A program made the position numbers and the translations under genes. DNA of 54,628 nucleotides from Prochlorococcus sp. scB243_498I20. GTDB taxonomy: Bacteria > Cyanobacteriota > Cyanobacteriia > PCC-6307 > Cyanobiaceae. Of the stretch, positions 33,322 to 43,354 are shown one piece after another; positions within the stretch are counted from its first letter, which is position 1, and every line of letters begins with the position of its first letter. The notes under the pieces are model-generated. The model searched no databases. It was not told the DNA's origin and saw only the letters and a list, made by a program, of their open reading frames with translations. The stretch lies in the NCBI GenBank assembly GCA_000635015.1, contig JFMR01000040.1, positions 1 to 54,628 of the forward strand, given 5' to 3'.

Positions 33322-34235
33322 TGAATTTGCTTACCAAATTTTCTGTTGGTCAATACGTTCATGGTAATAGAAGTTGGCTAAGAATTATAGATAGTAGATT
33401 AAAAATAATTATGGTAATGATATTTTTAATCACTCCAATTTTGGCAGGTCCAATATGGAGATTGAGTTTAGTTGGTTTTTTATTATTAATTACTTTTTTA
33501 AGTTTATTGCCATCAAGAGTATGGTGGCGATCATTATTTTTTCTATCATGTTTCTCACTATTAATTGGATGTATATCAATACTTGCCTCGTCTGATATTC
33601 AATCTCTTGATGGCTACTTAAGAAATCCCAATGAGTTGCAAATAGTATTAGAAAGCCCAAAAGAATGGAATATTTTGCAAATTCCTTCTCAGAAGATATG
33701 GTTTATTAATTTTGGTCCCTACAATATATCAAGAAAAGCTTTTGAACTAGGAATAAAAACCTCCACTTTGATATTTACCGTTATTCATAGTGTGAATTTG
33801 ATGCTTTTAACCACATTGCAGGAGGACATTGTATGGGGCTTAAGTTGGTTTATGTATCCATTAAGAAAGATTGGATTGCCAACTAGTAAGTGGCTTTTTC
33901 AGTTGTTAATTGCATTACGTTTTATTCCTCTAGTGCAGGAAGAACTTCAAAATATCATTAAATCAGTGTCAGTTAGATCAATAAATTTTCGAAATTTAGG
34001 ACTAAAGAAATCCTTTAATGTTTTATTAATCTTAGTGGAAAGATTATTTCAAAATATATTTTTGAGAATTGATCATGGAGCAGAATCATTACTCTCAAAG
34101 AAAAAAATTATTATAAAAACTAACAGATTTAGAACTCTTTATCCATCAAAATCTCTCAATGTAATTTTTAATACATTATCGATTTGTTTTATTTGCATAG
34201 CAATTTTTCTTAGAAAACTGTATGGTGCATTATAA
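33321..34235 (+). CDS. cbiQ: energy-coupling-factor transporter transmembrane protein (CbiQ/EcfT)
   Basis: 304-aa membrane protein with about five hydrophobic segments. It begins LTKFSVGQYVHGNRSWLRII with DSRLKIIMVMIFL, the EcfT family start. The coupling-helix motif region is seen as QLLIALRFIPLVQEELQNII and VRSINFRNLGLKKS. In ECF importers EcfT links the ATPases to a substrate-binding S component; neither ATPases nor an S subunit are close, so the substrate is unknown. Coupled to der by a one-base overlap. Confidence 0.88.
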   Translation: MNLLTKFSVGQYVHGNRSWLRIIDSRLKIIMVMIFLITPILAGPIWRLSLVGFLLLITFLSLLPSRVWWRSLFFLSCFSLLIGCISILASSDIQSLDGYLRNPNELQIVLESPKEWNILQIPSQKIWFINFGPYNISRKAFELGIKTSTLIFTVIHSVNLMLLTTLQEDIVWGLSWFMYPLRKIGLPTSKWLFQLLIALRFIPLVQEELQNIIKSVSVRSINFRNLGLKKSFNVLLILVERLFQNIFLRIDHGAESLLSKKKIIIKTNRFRTLYPSKSLNVIFNTLSICFICIAIFLRKLYGAL

Positions 34236-34254
34236 ATAACACAATATTTTAGGT

Positions 34255-34521
34255 TTGAGTTCTGAGCGTTATTTAAACCATCCAACATTTGGCATGTTAT
34301 ACCAAGTTTCTCCTGGAAATGATGGGAGAGATATTTATGCGACTTTATACGCTCAAAAAATGTTTTTCTTGGTAGAAGTTCGACAGAGAGAAGTTTTTTT
34401 TGAGGTTATACCTTATTTAGATGCCCGTAATCAGGCCGAATTAAATCTTCAAAAAGCTAGAAGAAAAGGATCTGAAGAACTATCTAAATGGGAGAATTTA
34501 TTTACGCAAACTTTCTTATAA
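34255..34521 (+). CDS. pipX: PipX, PII- and NtcA-interacting coactivator
   Basis: Coactivator of the nitrogen regulator NtcA, sequestered by PII when nitrogen is plentiful. The 88-aa protein starts at TTG 34255 (MSSERYLNHPTFGMLYQVSP) and keeps the Tudor-like fold signature NHPTFG...TLYAQKMFFLV...YLDARNQAE, then two C-terminal helices. It is followed 3 nt later by pipY, the conserved cyanobacterial partner. Confidence 0.94.
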   Translation: MSSERYLNHPTFGMLYQVSPGNDGRDIYATLYAQKMFFLVEVRQREVFFEVIPYLDARNQAELNLQKARRKGSEELSKWENLFTQTFL

Positions 34522-34524
34522 AAT

Positions 34525-35160
34525 GTGAACCTTGCAAATTATTTAAAAATAAAAAATAAAATACCATCAAATGTAAATATTCTTGCGGTAAGTAAAGGAT
34601 TTAAAAGTCAAGAAATCAAGACTATTCATAATATAGGTCAGAATGATTTTGGTGAAAGTAAGGTTCAAGAGGCGATTGAAAAACAATTAACATTAAAAGA
34701 TCTTAAACAAATTGATTGGCACTTTATTGGAAGAATACAAAGTAATAAAATAAGAAAAATAGTTCAAAATTTTAAATATATTCATTCAGTAGATTCATTT
34801 GAAAAGTTGCAAAAGATTTCTAATATTTCACGAGAAGAGAAGAAAAATCCATTAATAATGTTGCAGGTTAAGTTGAGTGATGACCCTACTAAAGGAGGCT
34901 TTAATCCTGAATTTTTAATTTTGAAATGGAGAGAAATTCAAGAGTTGAAAAATATTTCATTAACCGGTTTGATGACTATCAATCCTAAAGGACTTAGCCC
35001 TAAAGAAAATTTAAGATTGTTCAAAAAATGTCGTGCTCTCGCTGATTCCCTGCAACTACCAGATTGTTCCATGGGGATGTCAGGTGATTGGGAGGAAGCT
35101 ATTGACGCTGGATCAACTTGGTTAAGATTAGGATCATTGATTTTTGGAGGCAGATCCTAA
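34525..35160 (+). CDS. pipY: YggS/PLPBP-type pyridoxal phosphate homeostasis protein (PipY)
   Basis: Non-enzymatic PLP-binding protein maintaining vitamin B6 and amino acid balance. The 211-aa protein starts at GTG 34525. PLP Lys is in NILAVSKGFKSQEIKTIHNI (about 19-38). Other family blocks are DFGESKVQEAIEK, WHFIGRIQSNKIRKI, LTGLMTINPKG, MGMSGDWEEAIDAGSTWLRL and GSLIFGGR. Directly follows pipX, as in other cyanobacteria. Confidence 0.94.
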   Translation: MNLANYLKIKNKIPSNVNILAVSKGFKSQEIKTIHNIGQNDFGESKVQEAIEKQLTLKDLKQIDWHFIGRIQSNKIRKIVQNFKYIHSVDSFEKLQKISNISREEKKNPLIMLQVKLSDDPTKGGFNPEFLILKWREIQELKNISLTGLMTINPKGLSPKENLRLFKKCRALADSLQLPDCSMGMSGDWEEAIDAGSTWLRLGSLIFGGRS

Positions 35161-35226
35161 TTAGTTATTTTTTTATAAAAATCTTATCTATAAACTTGCA
35201 GTTAAGTACAACTAACGTTATTTAAG

Positions 35227-35285
35227 AATAGGTAGTTTATTCATTTAAAAAATGAATCTATTACTTAAGGTTCTTAAACCTTAGT
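35227..35285. repeat. pair of inverted repeats upstream of sepF
   Basis: ATTCATTT/AAATGAAT (about 35239-35257) followed by AAGGTTCTTAAACCTT (about 35268-35283), both perfect. They lie in the 150-nt spacer before sepF. They could mark the end of the pipXY transcript and a leader structure or operator of sepF. No T-run follows. Confidence 0.4.
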
Positions 35286-35310
35286 AATCAATTTCAAGAG
35301 GATTTAAAAG

Positions 35311-35886
35311 GTGTCACTTATTTCTAGATTAAAGGCAGTTGTTGCAGGGGATGAGTATCTCGATGATGATTTTGATGAGTTGGATTATGCTTCAGAGGAT
35401 GAATTAAATGATATTAATAATTTCAAACAAAATCCAAAGAATGCAAATGCCCTTGCAAATTCAAATCCATTCGATTTTATGAATAACAACAGATCATCAA
35501 AAGTAGTTGGTATGCCTGGAATCTCAAATTCATCCTCAGAAGTAAGCTTAATGGAACCAAGAAGTTTTGATGAGATGCCTCAAGCTATACAAGCATTAAG
35601 AGAGAGAAAAACTGTAATTCTCAATTTAACTATGATGGATCCTGATCAAGCTCAAAGAGCTGTTGATTTTATTGCTGGGGGTACATATGCAATTGATGGA
35701 CATCAAGAGAGAGTCGGTGAAAGTATTTTTCTTTTTGCTCCAAGTTGTGTAAATGTAACTAGTTCTTCCCCAGAAGAAGCTTCTCCTTCTTCTGTGTCTA
35801 CAGAAAACACACCACAATATAGTTTGGGCAAAAATACTACTCCTGAACCAGCATGGGGTAATTCTAAATTAAGTGCTTATTCATGA
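35311..35886 (+). CDS. sepF: cell division protein SepF
   Basis: FtsZ-associated division-site protein anchoring and aligning the Z ring. 191 aa, GTG start, with GAGG at 35298-35301 as the ribosome site. N-terminal membrane-tethering helix ([13 protein letters not shown]), an acidic Asn/Ser-rich linker (16-80), then the SepF core: [56 protein letters not shown]. Ends with a Ser/Pro-rich tail. Confidence 0.94.
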   Translation: MSLISRLKAVVAGDEYLDDDFDELDYASEDELNDINNFKQNPKNANALANSNPFDFMNNNRSSKVVGMPGISNSSSEVSLMEPRSFDEMPQAIQALRERKTVILNLTMMDPDQAQRAVDFIAGGTYAIDGHQERVGESIFLFAPSCVNVTSSSPEEASPSSVSTENTPQYSLGKNTTPEPAWGNSKLSAYS

Positions 35887-35893
35887 TTAATCT

Positions 35894-36706
35894 GTGACAG
35901 ATAAAATTGCGATTATTGGTTTTGGAAATATTGCAAGTGCTATAGTAACTCCTCTATTAGATAACAAATTAATTCAGCCAGAAAATGTTTTTTGTGTTGT
36001 TAATTCAGAAAAAAGTTATGAAAACATAAAAAAAAATTATAAACACAAAATAAACGTTTATAAATCAGGTTCTAAAGAGTCAAAAATAATTTGGGATTGT
36101 CAATATAAACTTCTTTCGATAAAACCCCAACAATTAAAAGATATAAGTGAGGTCCATCAGATAAAAAATAAGAGCAATTTAATAGTTTCAATTCTTGCGG
36201 GGGTTTCAATAAATAAACTCACTCAAAAGTTTCCTAATCATAAATGTGTGAGAGTGGTTACAAATATTCCAATAACTATTGGAAAAGGTTTAACAGGAAT
36301 TTCTTGGGGTGAAGAAATTACAGAAGATCAGAAACAATTTACAAAAAAATTATTTGAAAATACTAGTAAGATTTATGAATTTACTGAAGATTACCTTGAT
36401 ATATTTTTAGCTTTAACTTCATCAGGTCCTGCAATTATTGCTTTGATTATAGAAGCATTAAGTGATGGAGGATTAAGTGGGGGATTACCAAAAAAAATTT
36501 CAGAGGAACTTGTTATGGAAATGATACTAGGGACTATTTGTTTAATAAAGGAAAATAAACTTACTACTTCTGAGCTTAAAAATTTAGTAACCTCTCCAGG
36601 TGGAACAACTATCTCTGCCTTAAGGTTTTTAGAAAAAAAGAGTGTAAGGTCAGCATTAATTGAATCAATAGTTTCAGCTAGTAATCGAAGTAAAGAGTTT
36701 CGTTAG
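35894..36706 (+). CDS. proC: pyrroline-5-carboxylate reductase
   Basis: Last step of proline synthesis. The 270-aa protein starts at GTG 35894, 8 nt after sepF. Rossmann motif IAIIGFGNIASAIVTPLL (N terminus), central VSILAGVSINKL and VTNIPITIGKGLTGIS, and the C-terminal signature SSGPAIIALIIEALSDGG ... LVTSPGGTTISALRFLEK. In the family the residue after Gly in GAGN is often Met; here it is Ile. Confidence 0.94.
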   Translation: MTDKIAIIGFGNIASAIVTPLLDNKLIQPENVFCVVNSEKSYENIKKNYKHKINVYKSGSKESKIIWDCQYKLLSIKPQQLKDISEVHQIKNKSNLIVSILAGVSINKLTQKFPNHKCVRVVTNIPITIGKGLTGISWGEEITEDQKQFTKKLFENTSKIYEFTEDYLDIFLALTSSGPAIIALIIEALSDGGLSGGLPKKISEELVMEMILGTICLIKENKLTTSELKNLVTSPGGTTISALRFLEKKSVRSALIESIVSASNRSKEFR

Positions 36707-36710
36707 TTTT

Positions 36711-37868
36711 TCAATTATCTTTTAAGTTTATATAAACTTTTTCAAGTGAATTTATATTTTTAGTAATTGTGTATCTCTCAAGTACACGTTCTCTAGCTTT
36801 TACTCCAAGATCTTTTGTAAATGAAGGGTGTTCTACAAGAATTGGGATTATAGTTTTTAATTGTGCAGCCACATTATCAGTTGAAATTACTATTCCTGCT
36901 CCGTTATCTAAAACTTCACCATCCGCTCCGGCATCTGTAGCTATACAAGCAGTACCCGCCGACATTGCCTCTAAAAGTGATAATGATAAACCTTCTACTA
37001 AGCTTGGCAAGAAAAATACTTCTGCTATTTGCATTATTGCTATCCTAGTTTCTAAATCTAATTCGGCACCCCACCAAATTAGTTTCTCATTACCAAGGTT
37101 AGAAAAACTATTTTCAAGTGTTGGCTTCATTGGTCCATCCCCAACAATAACTAATTTGCAATTTTGAGTTCTTGTTTGGCGCCAAGAACGTAAAAGTGCC
37201 TCGATATTTTTTTCATTTGCAATCCTTCCCATGTATAAAAAGATTCTTTCATTTCCAAGTTTGTTTTTAACCTGATTATATTTTTTACTTTTTTCGCAAA
37301 AAGGTTTCCAAATATTTTCATCAACTCCGTTTGGAATAATTATTTGTTTTTCTTTAGGTACTCCTAATTTCTCAAGAACACTTTTTTGAGGTTCAGAAAA
37401 AATAATTATTTTATCGAACTTTGCTAAAGAGGGAGCATAAAGTTGATACGTTAATTGTTGTGTGCTTGCAGTTAGATTTCTATTTTTTGCATCAAATGGT
37501 GGATGAAATGTTCCTATTAGAGGAACATTAATTTTATTACAAAGCTCTGGAAGTCTAAAGTCTAAAGGAGATAAAGTTAGGCTTGCATGTACTATGTCAG
37601 GTTTTAATCTTTCCAATGATAGCCTTAGCTCTTTTTCTGCTCTTGGCGAGGGTATTGTATAAACTTGAGATTTAATTAAATATGGGAGACTTACATCAGG
37701 ATCATTTGCTAGAAATAATGGTTTTGATGAGTTTGAACTAGAGGGATTATCGAAATGAATAAAACTAATTTTATGCCCTCTGGCCTTCAATTCCTTAGTA
37801 GTTGAATTGCCATAAGTTACATTTCCGCAAAAAGGGGATTTTTTACCCAACCAGGCAATATGAACCAC
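36711..37868 (-). CDS. GT4-family glycosyltransferase
   Basis: 385-aa GT-B glycosyltransferase. The N-terminal domain opens with VHIAWLGKKSPFCGNVTYGN. The C-terminal nucleotide-sugar domain has YMGRIANEKNIEALLRSW, VGDGPM and the EX7E motif in LPSLVEGLSLSLLEAMSAG. Donor and acceptor are unknown; envelope or glycolipid assembly is possible. It is the last gene of a minus-strand run after recO, 85 nt away. Convergent with proC. Confidence 0.88.
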   Translation of the reverse strand: MVHIAWLGKKSPFCGNVTYGNSTTKELKARGHKISFIHFDNPSSSNSSKPLFLANDPDVSLPYLIKSQVYTIPSPRAEKELRLSLERLKPDIVHASLTLSPLDFRLPELCNKINVPLIGTFHPPFDAKNRNLTASTQQLTYQLYAPSLAKFDKIIIFSEPQKSVLEKLGVPKEKQIIIPNGVDENIWKPFCEKSKKYNQVKNKLGNERIFLYMGRIANEKNIEALLRSWRQTRTQNCKLVIVGDGPMKPTLENSFSNLGNEKLIWWGAELDLETRIAIMQIAEVFFLPSLVEGLSLSLLEAMSAGTACIATDAGADGEVLDNGAGIVISTDNVAAQLKTIIPILVEHPSFTKDLGVKARERVLERYTITKNINSLEKVYINLKDN

Positions 37869-37953
37869 ATTAATTGATTTAGCTATTTATAAAGTTAACA
37901 GTAAGAGCCGCTATGATCATAATTTTTAAATTTTTTTATGATTTATGAAAATC

Positions 37954-38739
37954 TTAACTATATATTTCTCTCAACATTTTTAGTGAAGATAGATCCTTCT
38001 CTAATTGAGTAGTGATCCATGTTTCAATAATGAATAATATTTTAAGCCAGACTTTTTTGGGACCCAACAACTCTCCATTAGATTTTATTGGTAATTCGGG
38101 AAAAAGAAGTCTCTGTAATAGAGCAACTTCAGATGCATTTATTTTGAGATTACTTTGAGGATCTTCTATGGATGAAAAACCTTCACTTGGCAAATAATAA
38201 CAACTCCATTCCCAATTTCCTAAAGGTGGAATAATAGGTTCTCCAGTTTTACAACAATGATGAATTGGCAAATTAATACCCCCGATGGCTAATAGATGGA
38301 TTAAAGATTGAATACTCATTGAGAGCATTTTAATATCTTCTTCTTTAGATTCTTCATACAAATAAATCCTATCTAGATGTGCAAGAACACTAGATAAATA
38401 GTTTTGTTGCTTATCATTATTACCAACTAATAAAAAAGTTAATTCAGTTATTGCTTGCGCGGCTGCAAGACATTCAATATTTTTCCCTAGACCAGAATAG
38501 CTTTTTAATATTTTAATTTGACGTACAGATTTAAGATTTCTTTTCCCAAAAATTTGCAGACTTAAATATGTTAATGGAGTAGCTGCGGCAAGACTACTTT
38601 TAGGACGCCTGGCACCAGGTACCGCTAATCGAACAATCCCTTGCTCATCGGTAAGGATAGTTATTAATCTATCATTCTCGCCTAATGGAGAAGCTTTAAT
38701 ACAGAGACCTTTTAGTCTGCACTCACCAGAACCAGACAT
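37954..38739 (-). CDS. recO: DNA repair protein RecO
   Basis: Recombination mediator loading RecA on SSB-coated DNA in the RecFOR pathway. 261 aa with the N-terminal OB fold (ECRLKGLCIKASPLGENDRL, then EQGIVRLAVPGARRPKSSLA) and a helical C-terminal domain. The zinc-binding cysteines of many RecO proteins appear reduced: CCKTGEPI and WSCYYLPSEGF. Its start abuts the aldolase stop by a single base. Confidence 0.9.
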   Translation of the reverse strand: MSGSGECRLKGLCIKASPLGENDRLITILTDEQGIVRLAVPGARRPKSSLAAATPLTYLSLQIFGKRNLKSVRQIKILKSYSGLGKNIECLAAAQAITELTFLLVGNNDKQQNYLSSVLAHLDRIYLYEESKEEDIKMLSMSIQSLIHLLAIGGINLPIHHCCKTGEPIIPPLGNWEWSCYYLPSEGFSSIEDPQSNLKINASEVALLQRLLFPELPIKSNGELLGPKKVWLKILFIIETWITTQLEKDLSSLKMLREIYS

Positions 38740-39396
38740 TTAAAAATTTACTTCTTGGAAAATCTCACAAAAATTAGAAGTTCCAACGCAACTAATTCCA
38801 TAATCAAATAAATCAATAACTTGTGTTAGTTTTTTTATACCACCTACAACTTTGATTTGATTTTGTGAGCCTGTTATTTTTAGTATTTCAGTAACATCAT
38901 TAGATGTAAGAGGAGACCCAAACCCGTCTCCGAATTGAAAATTTTTTATTCCTAATTCTAAACATATTTCTATCGCATTAATAAAAACTTCTTCTTGTAG
39001 TTTTGATTTATTTATGATTATTGAAACTGGTAATCCAGATAATTTAACCTGCTCAATTTCAGCAGCGAAAGTTTCTAAATTTCTTTTGGATAAATTTAGA
39101 AAGTTCGGGATATATTCAATTCCTTTTGCACCCTTATCTTTTGCAAAACAAACTAATTCTTCAATAAATGAAACTGGTAAATCTGCTAAAGGGTAAGAAA
39201 TAAGTGCGTTTATATCCGCACTGTAATTACCCAAACGGTTTTTAATATCAGTTAAATAATTTAGTGAAGTAGAAATATTTTTGATATTGTATTTTCTTAT
39301 CAAATCGCAATTCACACAGAAATCTTCCCAGGATAGATAAGGGTTAATAATTATCGCATGAATTTTCTCGTTTAATTCATATTCAATATTGGGCAT
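38740..39396 (-). CDS. deoC: DeoC-family aldolase (deoxyribose-phosphate aldolase-like)
   Basis: 218-aa TIM-barrel aldolase of the DeoC/LacD class. Features include LVCFAKDKGAKGIEYIPNFL, VSIIINKSKLQEEVFINAIE, LGIKNFQFGDGFGSPLTSND and KVVGGIKKLTQ, the last resembling the conserved lysine-GG strand of DERA. Strict catalytic residues are only loosely conserved, so the true substrate may differ. Linked to recO with no gap. Confidence 0.82.
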   Translation of the reverse strand: MPNIEYELNEKIHAIIINPYLSWEDFCVNCDLIRKYNIKNISTSLNYLTDIKNRLGNYSADINALISYPLADLPVSFIEELVCFAKDKGAKGIEYIPNFLNLSKRNLETFAAEIEQVKLSGLPVSIIINKSKLQEEVFINAIEICLELGIKNFQFGDGFGSPLTSNDVTEILKITGSQNQIKVVGGIKKLTQVIDLFDYGISCVGTSNFCEIFQEVNF

Positions 39397-39403
39397 TTAA
39401 AAC

Positions 39404-39988
39404 TTATTTAGATTGAATCAGTCCATAACCTCCATGATTCCTTTTATATATAACTTGAAGTTCATTATTTTTTTTATTTCGGAAAACATAAAAATCATGA
39501 TCAATTAGATCTAATTGTTTTCTTGCTTCTTCTGATGAAATTGGATTCATTTCAAAGTATTTATTTTTTATAGATGGCTCAGGCAGACTCGCTTCTAATC
39601 CTTCTTTAAGTAAAGCTTCATCTAAAAAATTTGATTCTGTACTTTCAATTGGGAAAGACTCTTTATTTTTAAATTGATTATTATGGATCGTTTTATTATT
39701 TCTTTCTTTGTATTTACGTAATTTTCTACAAAGTTTATTTGAAACTAAATCAATGCTTGAGTATAGATTTTCAGTTTTTTCTTCAGCTCTAATTACGGTA
39801 CCATTTGCAAAAATAGTAACTTCTGCAGTTTGGAACGAGACTCTTGGATTCTTTTCAATTGAAAGGTGTATATCAGCTTCTTTAACGATATCCTTGTAGT
39901 GATGTGTTGCTTTTTGTATCTTTGCCTCAGTATATTCTTTTAATGCTCCAGTGAGCTCAAGATTCTTTCCATGGATTAAAATTTTCAT
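39404..39988 (-). CDS. lrtA: ribosome hibernation promoting factor, long form (LrtA)
   Basis: Binds resting 70S ribosomes; in cyanobacteria known as light-repressed protein A. 194 aa. N-terminal domain 1-100 (MKILIHGKNLELTGALKEYT, then HYKDIVKEADIHLSIEKNPR). The C-terminal dimerisation domain is SEEARKQLDLIDHDFYVFRN with ELQVIYKRNHGGYGLIQ. Length is that of the long form that makes 100S dimers. First gene of the lrtA-deoC-recO run. Confidence 0.93.
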   Translation of the reverse strand: MKILIHGKNLELTGALKEYTEAKIQKATHHYKDIVKEADIHLSIEKNPRVSFQTAEVTIFANGTVIRAEEKTENLYSSIDLVSNKLCRKLRKYKERNNKTIHNNQFKNKESFPIESTESNFLDEALLKEGLEASLPEPSIKNKYFEMNPISSEEARKQLDLIDHDFYVFRNKKNNELQVIYKRNHGGYGLIQSK

Positions 39989-40032
39989 AACAAATCTAAA
40001 AATATTTACTTACTTTCTAAATCTACTTAAAT

Positions 40033-40683
40033 ATGGATAATAGAACAGCAATAATTAAACAACCTGATAATATTTCTTCTTTTAATGATGTTTATAAATT
40101 ACAAAAAGAATATCAGGAGGCATTGATTGTAGATAATTCTAACCCTGATTTTATTTGGATAGGGGAGCATCAACTCTGTTATACATTGGGGAGAGGATCT
40201 AATTACGATAATTTACTATTTTCTCTAAACGATACTAAATATGATGTTTTTAAGATTGATAGAGGTGGTGAGGTAACTTGTCATATGCCAGGACAATTAG
40301 TAACGTATTTGGTTTTAGATTTGAAAAATTTTAATAAAGATTTAAATTGGTACTTAAGAAAAATTGAAGAAATTATTATAAAAATCCTCGGAGCTTTTGA
40401 TATAGATTGTCACTCTAGAAAAGGGTTTACTGGTGTTTGGATAGGAAATAAGAAAATCGCATCAATTGGAATTGGGTGTAAAAGATGGATTACGATAAAT
40501 GGATTTTCAATCAATATTGACTGCGAATTAGAAAACTTTAATAAGATTGTTCCTTGCGGAATAGAAAATTGTCTTATGGCAAATATGATTGATTACAACA
40601 AAAATTTAAATATTCAAGAAGTCAAGAGAATTGTTAAAAAAACCATCGAGGAAGAATTTAATTTTGATTTTATATCAAAATAG
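40033..40683 (+). CDS. lipB: octanoyl-ACP:protein octanoyltransferase (LipB)
   Basis: Transfers octanoyl from ACP to lipoyl domains, the first step of lipoate attachment. The 216-aa protein has the conserved [20 protein letters not shown] (about 77-96), the lysine block [15 protein letters not shown] (about 141-155) and the catalytic-cysteine block [14 protein letters not shown]. The E2 subunit of pyruvate dehydrogenase, a LipB target, is encoded 2.6 kb downstream on the same strand. Confidence 0.94.
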   Translation: MDNRTAIIKQPDNISSFNDVYKLQKEYQEALIVDNSNPDFIWIGEHQLCYTLGRGSNYDNLLFSLNDTKYDVFKIDRGGEVTCHMPGQLVTYLVLDLKNFNKDLNWYLRKIEEIIIKILGAFDIDCHSRKGFTGVWIGNKKIASIGIGCKRWITINGFSINIDCELENFNKIVPCGIENCLMANMIDYNKNLNIQEVKRIVKKTIEEEFNFDFISK

Positions 40684-40710
40684 AAATTAAAATTTCAAAA
40701 TCAATTTAAT

Positions 40711-42654
40711 ATGGGTGATCTAGCGTATTGGCCTGCAGCGAAACCTCTTACAAAAAAAAATACATTTGCCAAAAATAGAGATTTTATTAAGAACCTTGAT
40801 CACATAGATCAAATTTGGGAAAAATTAAAATTTAAATGTGGTGATACTTTAGCTGTTTGCGATTTAAGAGGGAAATACAAAGAAAAATTTTCTTATTCTG
40901 AGCTGGCTGATTTAATAACAAAAGTCTCTTTTTCTTTCGAAAATTATGGTTTAAAAAAGGGGGATGTAGTTACTGTAATATCTGAAAATTCTCCAAGATG
41001 GCTAGCAGTAGATCAAGGCTTAATGCGTTTAGGAGCTATAAATGCAGTGAGAGGTATTAATTCTCCTTCAGTAGAATTAGACTATATTATTGGGCACTCT
41101 AATTCAGTAGGACTAATAGTTCAATCTAAGGAAATTTGGCTAAAGTTAAACAACAAAGAAGAATTAAAAAAAAGACTGAAATTTATAATCAATTTAGAAG
41201 ATGAACAATTTGAAAGTTTAATAAGTTGGAGTACATTCATAAGTTCAGTAGAAAAAGAAAATTCACAAAATAATAATCTTTAAAAATTTAATCCAGAAAT
41301 TGATGACGTCGCAACTATTCTTTACACTTCTGGGACGACCGGAAAACCTAAAGGTGTGCCTTTGACTCATGCAAATTTTTTACATCAAATAATTAATTTA
41401 GCCTATATCGCTGATCCAGAACCAGGGACCTCTGTATTAAGCGTTTTGCCCATCTGGCATTCTTATGAGAGAAGTGCTGAATACTTCTTTTTTTCATGCG
41501 GTTGTTCTCAATACTATACAATTCCAAAATTTCTTAAAGATGATATTACACAAATAAAACCTGTTGTCATGGCTACTGTACCGAGACTATGGGAAGCAAT
41601 ACATGATGGTTTTTTTCAGGCTTTGAAAAAAATGCCTTCCAAAAAGCAAAAACTTATTAAGTTTTTGATAAGTAATAGTTCGGTTTTCAAAAGAAGCCTT
41701 AGAAAGATAAGAAATATAGCTATAAATCAAATAACTTTTAAATCAAAAATCCCCTTACTGGGTTCTGTTATTAGCCGATATCCTTTACATAAATTGTCTA
41801 CTATTTTTTTATGGCCGAATATTCTTAGACAACTATGCGGAGAAAAATTGAAATTTCCCATTAATGGTGGAGGTGCATTGCCAGAACATGTAGATCTTTT
41901 TTTTGAATCTTTAGGTGTAGATGTTTTGGTGGGATATGGACTCACAGAAACTAGTCCAGTATTAACTTGTAGGAGAAGAGAATTAAATGTTAGAGGATCA
42001 TCTGGGCAGCCTCTTTCATTTACTGAAATCAAAATAGTGAATGATGATAAAAAAAAGATTCTGAAGTTCAGAGAAGTCGGGAAAATTCTTGTTAGGGGGC
42101 CGCAAGTAATGAAAGGTTATCTTAATAATGAAATAGCTACAAATGATGTTTTATCCAAGGATGGTTGGTTTGATACTGGTGATTTAGGTTTTCTAATACC
42201 AAATGGTTCTCTTTTTATAACAGGAAGAGCCAAGGATACAATAGTGCTATCAAGTGGTGAAAATATAGAACCGAATCCGCTAGAGACTGAAATTCTTAGT
42301 TCTGAATTTATTAATCAGATTCAATTAGTAGGACAAGATAAGAAATGTTTAACAGCCCTTGTAGTTCCTAATGTCGAATTGGTTAAAAGCAAGTTTTTGG
42401 AAGAAGACCTTTCAAAATTAAATCTGAATAAGAAAATTGGTACATTTTTCAAATCACAAATTAATAATTTGCTTAAAAGTCGATTAGGAGCAAGATCAGA
42501 AGAACAAATATTAGATTGTTATTTTGTTGATGCCTTTACTCTAGAGAATGGGTTATTAACACAAACTCTTAAACAAAAAAGAAAAGAAATAGAAAAAAAG
42601 TATTCATTACAAATAGAAAATATGTATGAAAACAAATTTAGTAAGAAAATTTGA
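40711..42654 (+). pseudogene. aas: acyl-ACP/acyl-CoA synthetase, interrupted by an in-frame stop
   Basis: AMP-forming acyl-activating enzyme of the FadD/Aas type (cyanobacterial Aas recycles free fatty acids). The first part (40711-41280) ends at TAA 41281-41283. The same frame then continues KFNPEIDDVATILYTSGTTG then KPKGVPLTHANF without another stop to 42654, with GYGLTETSPVL and SKDGWFDTGDLG and the lysine-containing end. The P-loop-like TSGTTGKPKGV lies between the stop and the first downstream ATG (41356), so neither half alone is a full enzyme. Total span about 647 codons is the normal Aas length. Either a recent nonsense mutation or a sequence error. Confidence 0.85.
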
Positions 42655-42692
42655 TTTGTTCTATCTATATTGAAAAGGTAATTTAATTTTTC

Positions 42693-43136
42693 ATGGAAAC
42701 AAAAAACTCAATATCTATAAAGCGCTCAATAGCTATTAAAGCTGTAGTTACACCAACTTGGAAGGAAGATGCTGAAAAAGAATTAAGTAAAGCAATTTCA
42801 AACATTGATCAGCAATTATCGCAACTGGAGCAAGAGGGGCAGCAAATAGTAAATAATATTAGATCCCAATCGGTTAATCCTCTAGATCCAAGGGTTCAAG
42901 AACAGGTTAGTCAGGTGCAACAACAAGTCGCAGCAAAACGAAATGAAATTGAAGAACAAAAAAGAAATCTTCTTCAACAACAGAGTCAAGTTCGTGAATT
43001 AAAAATGGACGAAATTGTTGATCAAGGGCAAGTGGATAGTTTCTGTGATGTCACTGTGGGAGACAATCTTATTGAAAAAATGCAAGTATCGATTACCGTT
43101 AAGGACGGAGTTATTCAATCTATAGATAATATTTAA
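42693..43136 (+). CDS. YlqD family protein
   Basis: 147-aa protein. Basic N terminus (ISIKRSIAIKAVVTPTWKED), a long Gln/Glu-rich coiled coil (about 25-105) and a small C-terminal beta domain (DSFCDVTVGDNLIEKMQVSI). This layout matches the YlqD family seen in Firmicutes and cyanobacteria. Function unknown. Confidence 0.82.
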   Translation: METKNSISIKRSIAIKAVVTPTWKEDAEKELSKAISNIDQQLSQLEQEGQQIVNNIRSQSVNPLDPRVQEQVSQVQQQVAAKRNEIEEQKRNLLQQQSQVRELKMDEIVDQGQVDSFCDVTVGDNLIEKMQVSITVKDGVIQSIDNI

Positions 43137-43354
43137 AGAGAAGATTGAGTATTTTTGATAAATATAAGTAAATCTTAATTTCGAAAAGTTTTAAATTCTA
43201 ATCGATCCAAATTATTACTTTCTTAAGTTTTAAGAGTTCCCACTGTGAACATGATTTCGTATAATTAAAACAAGAAGTTAAAGGGTTCTTAACCATAAAA
43301 ACTTTAGGAAGTTTGGTAGAAGTCCCTTTAAACTTATGCAATAACAATTTTCTT

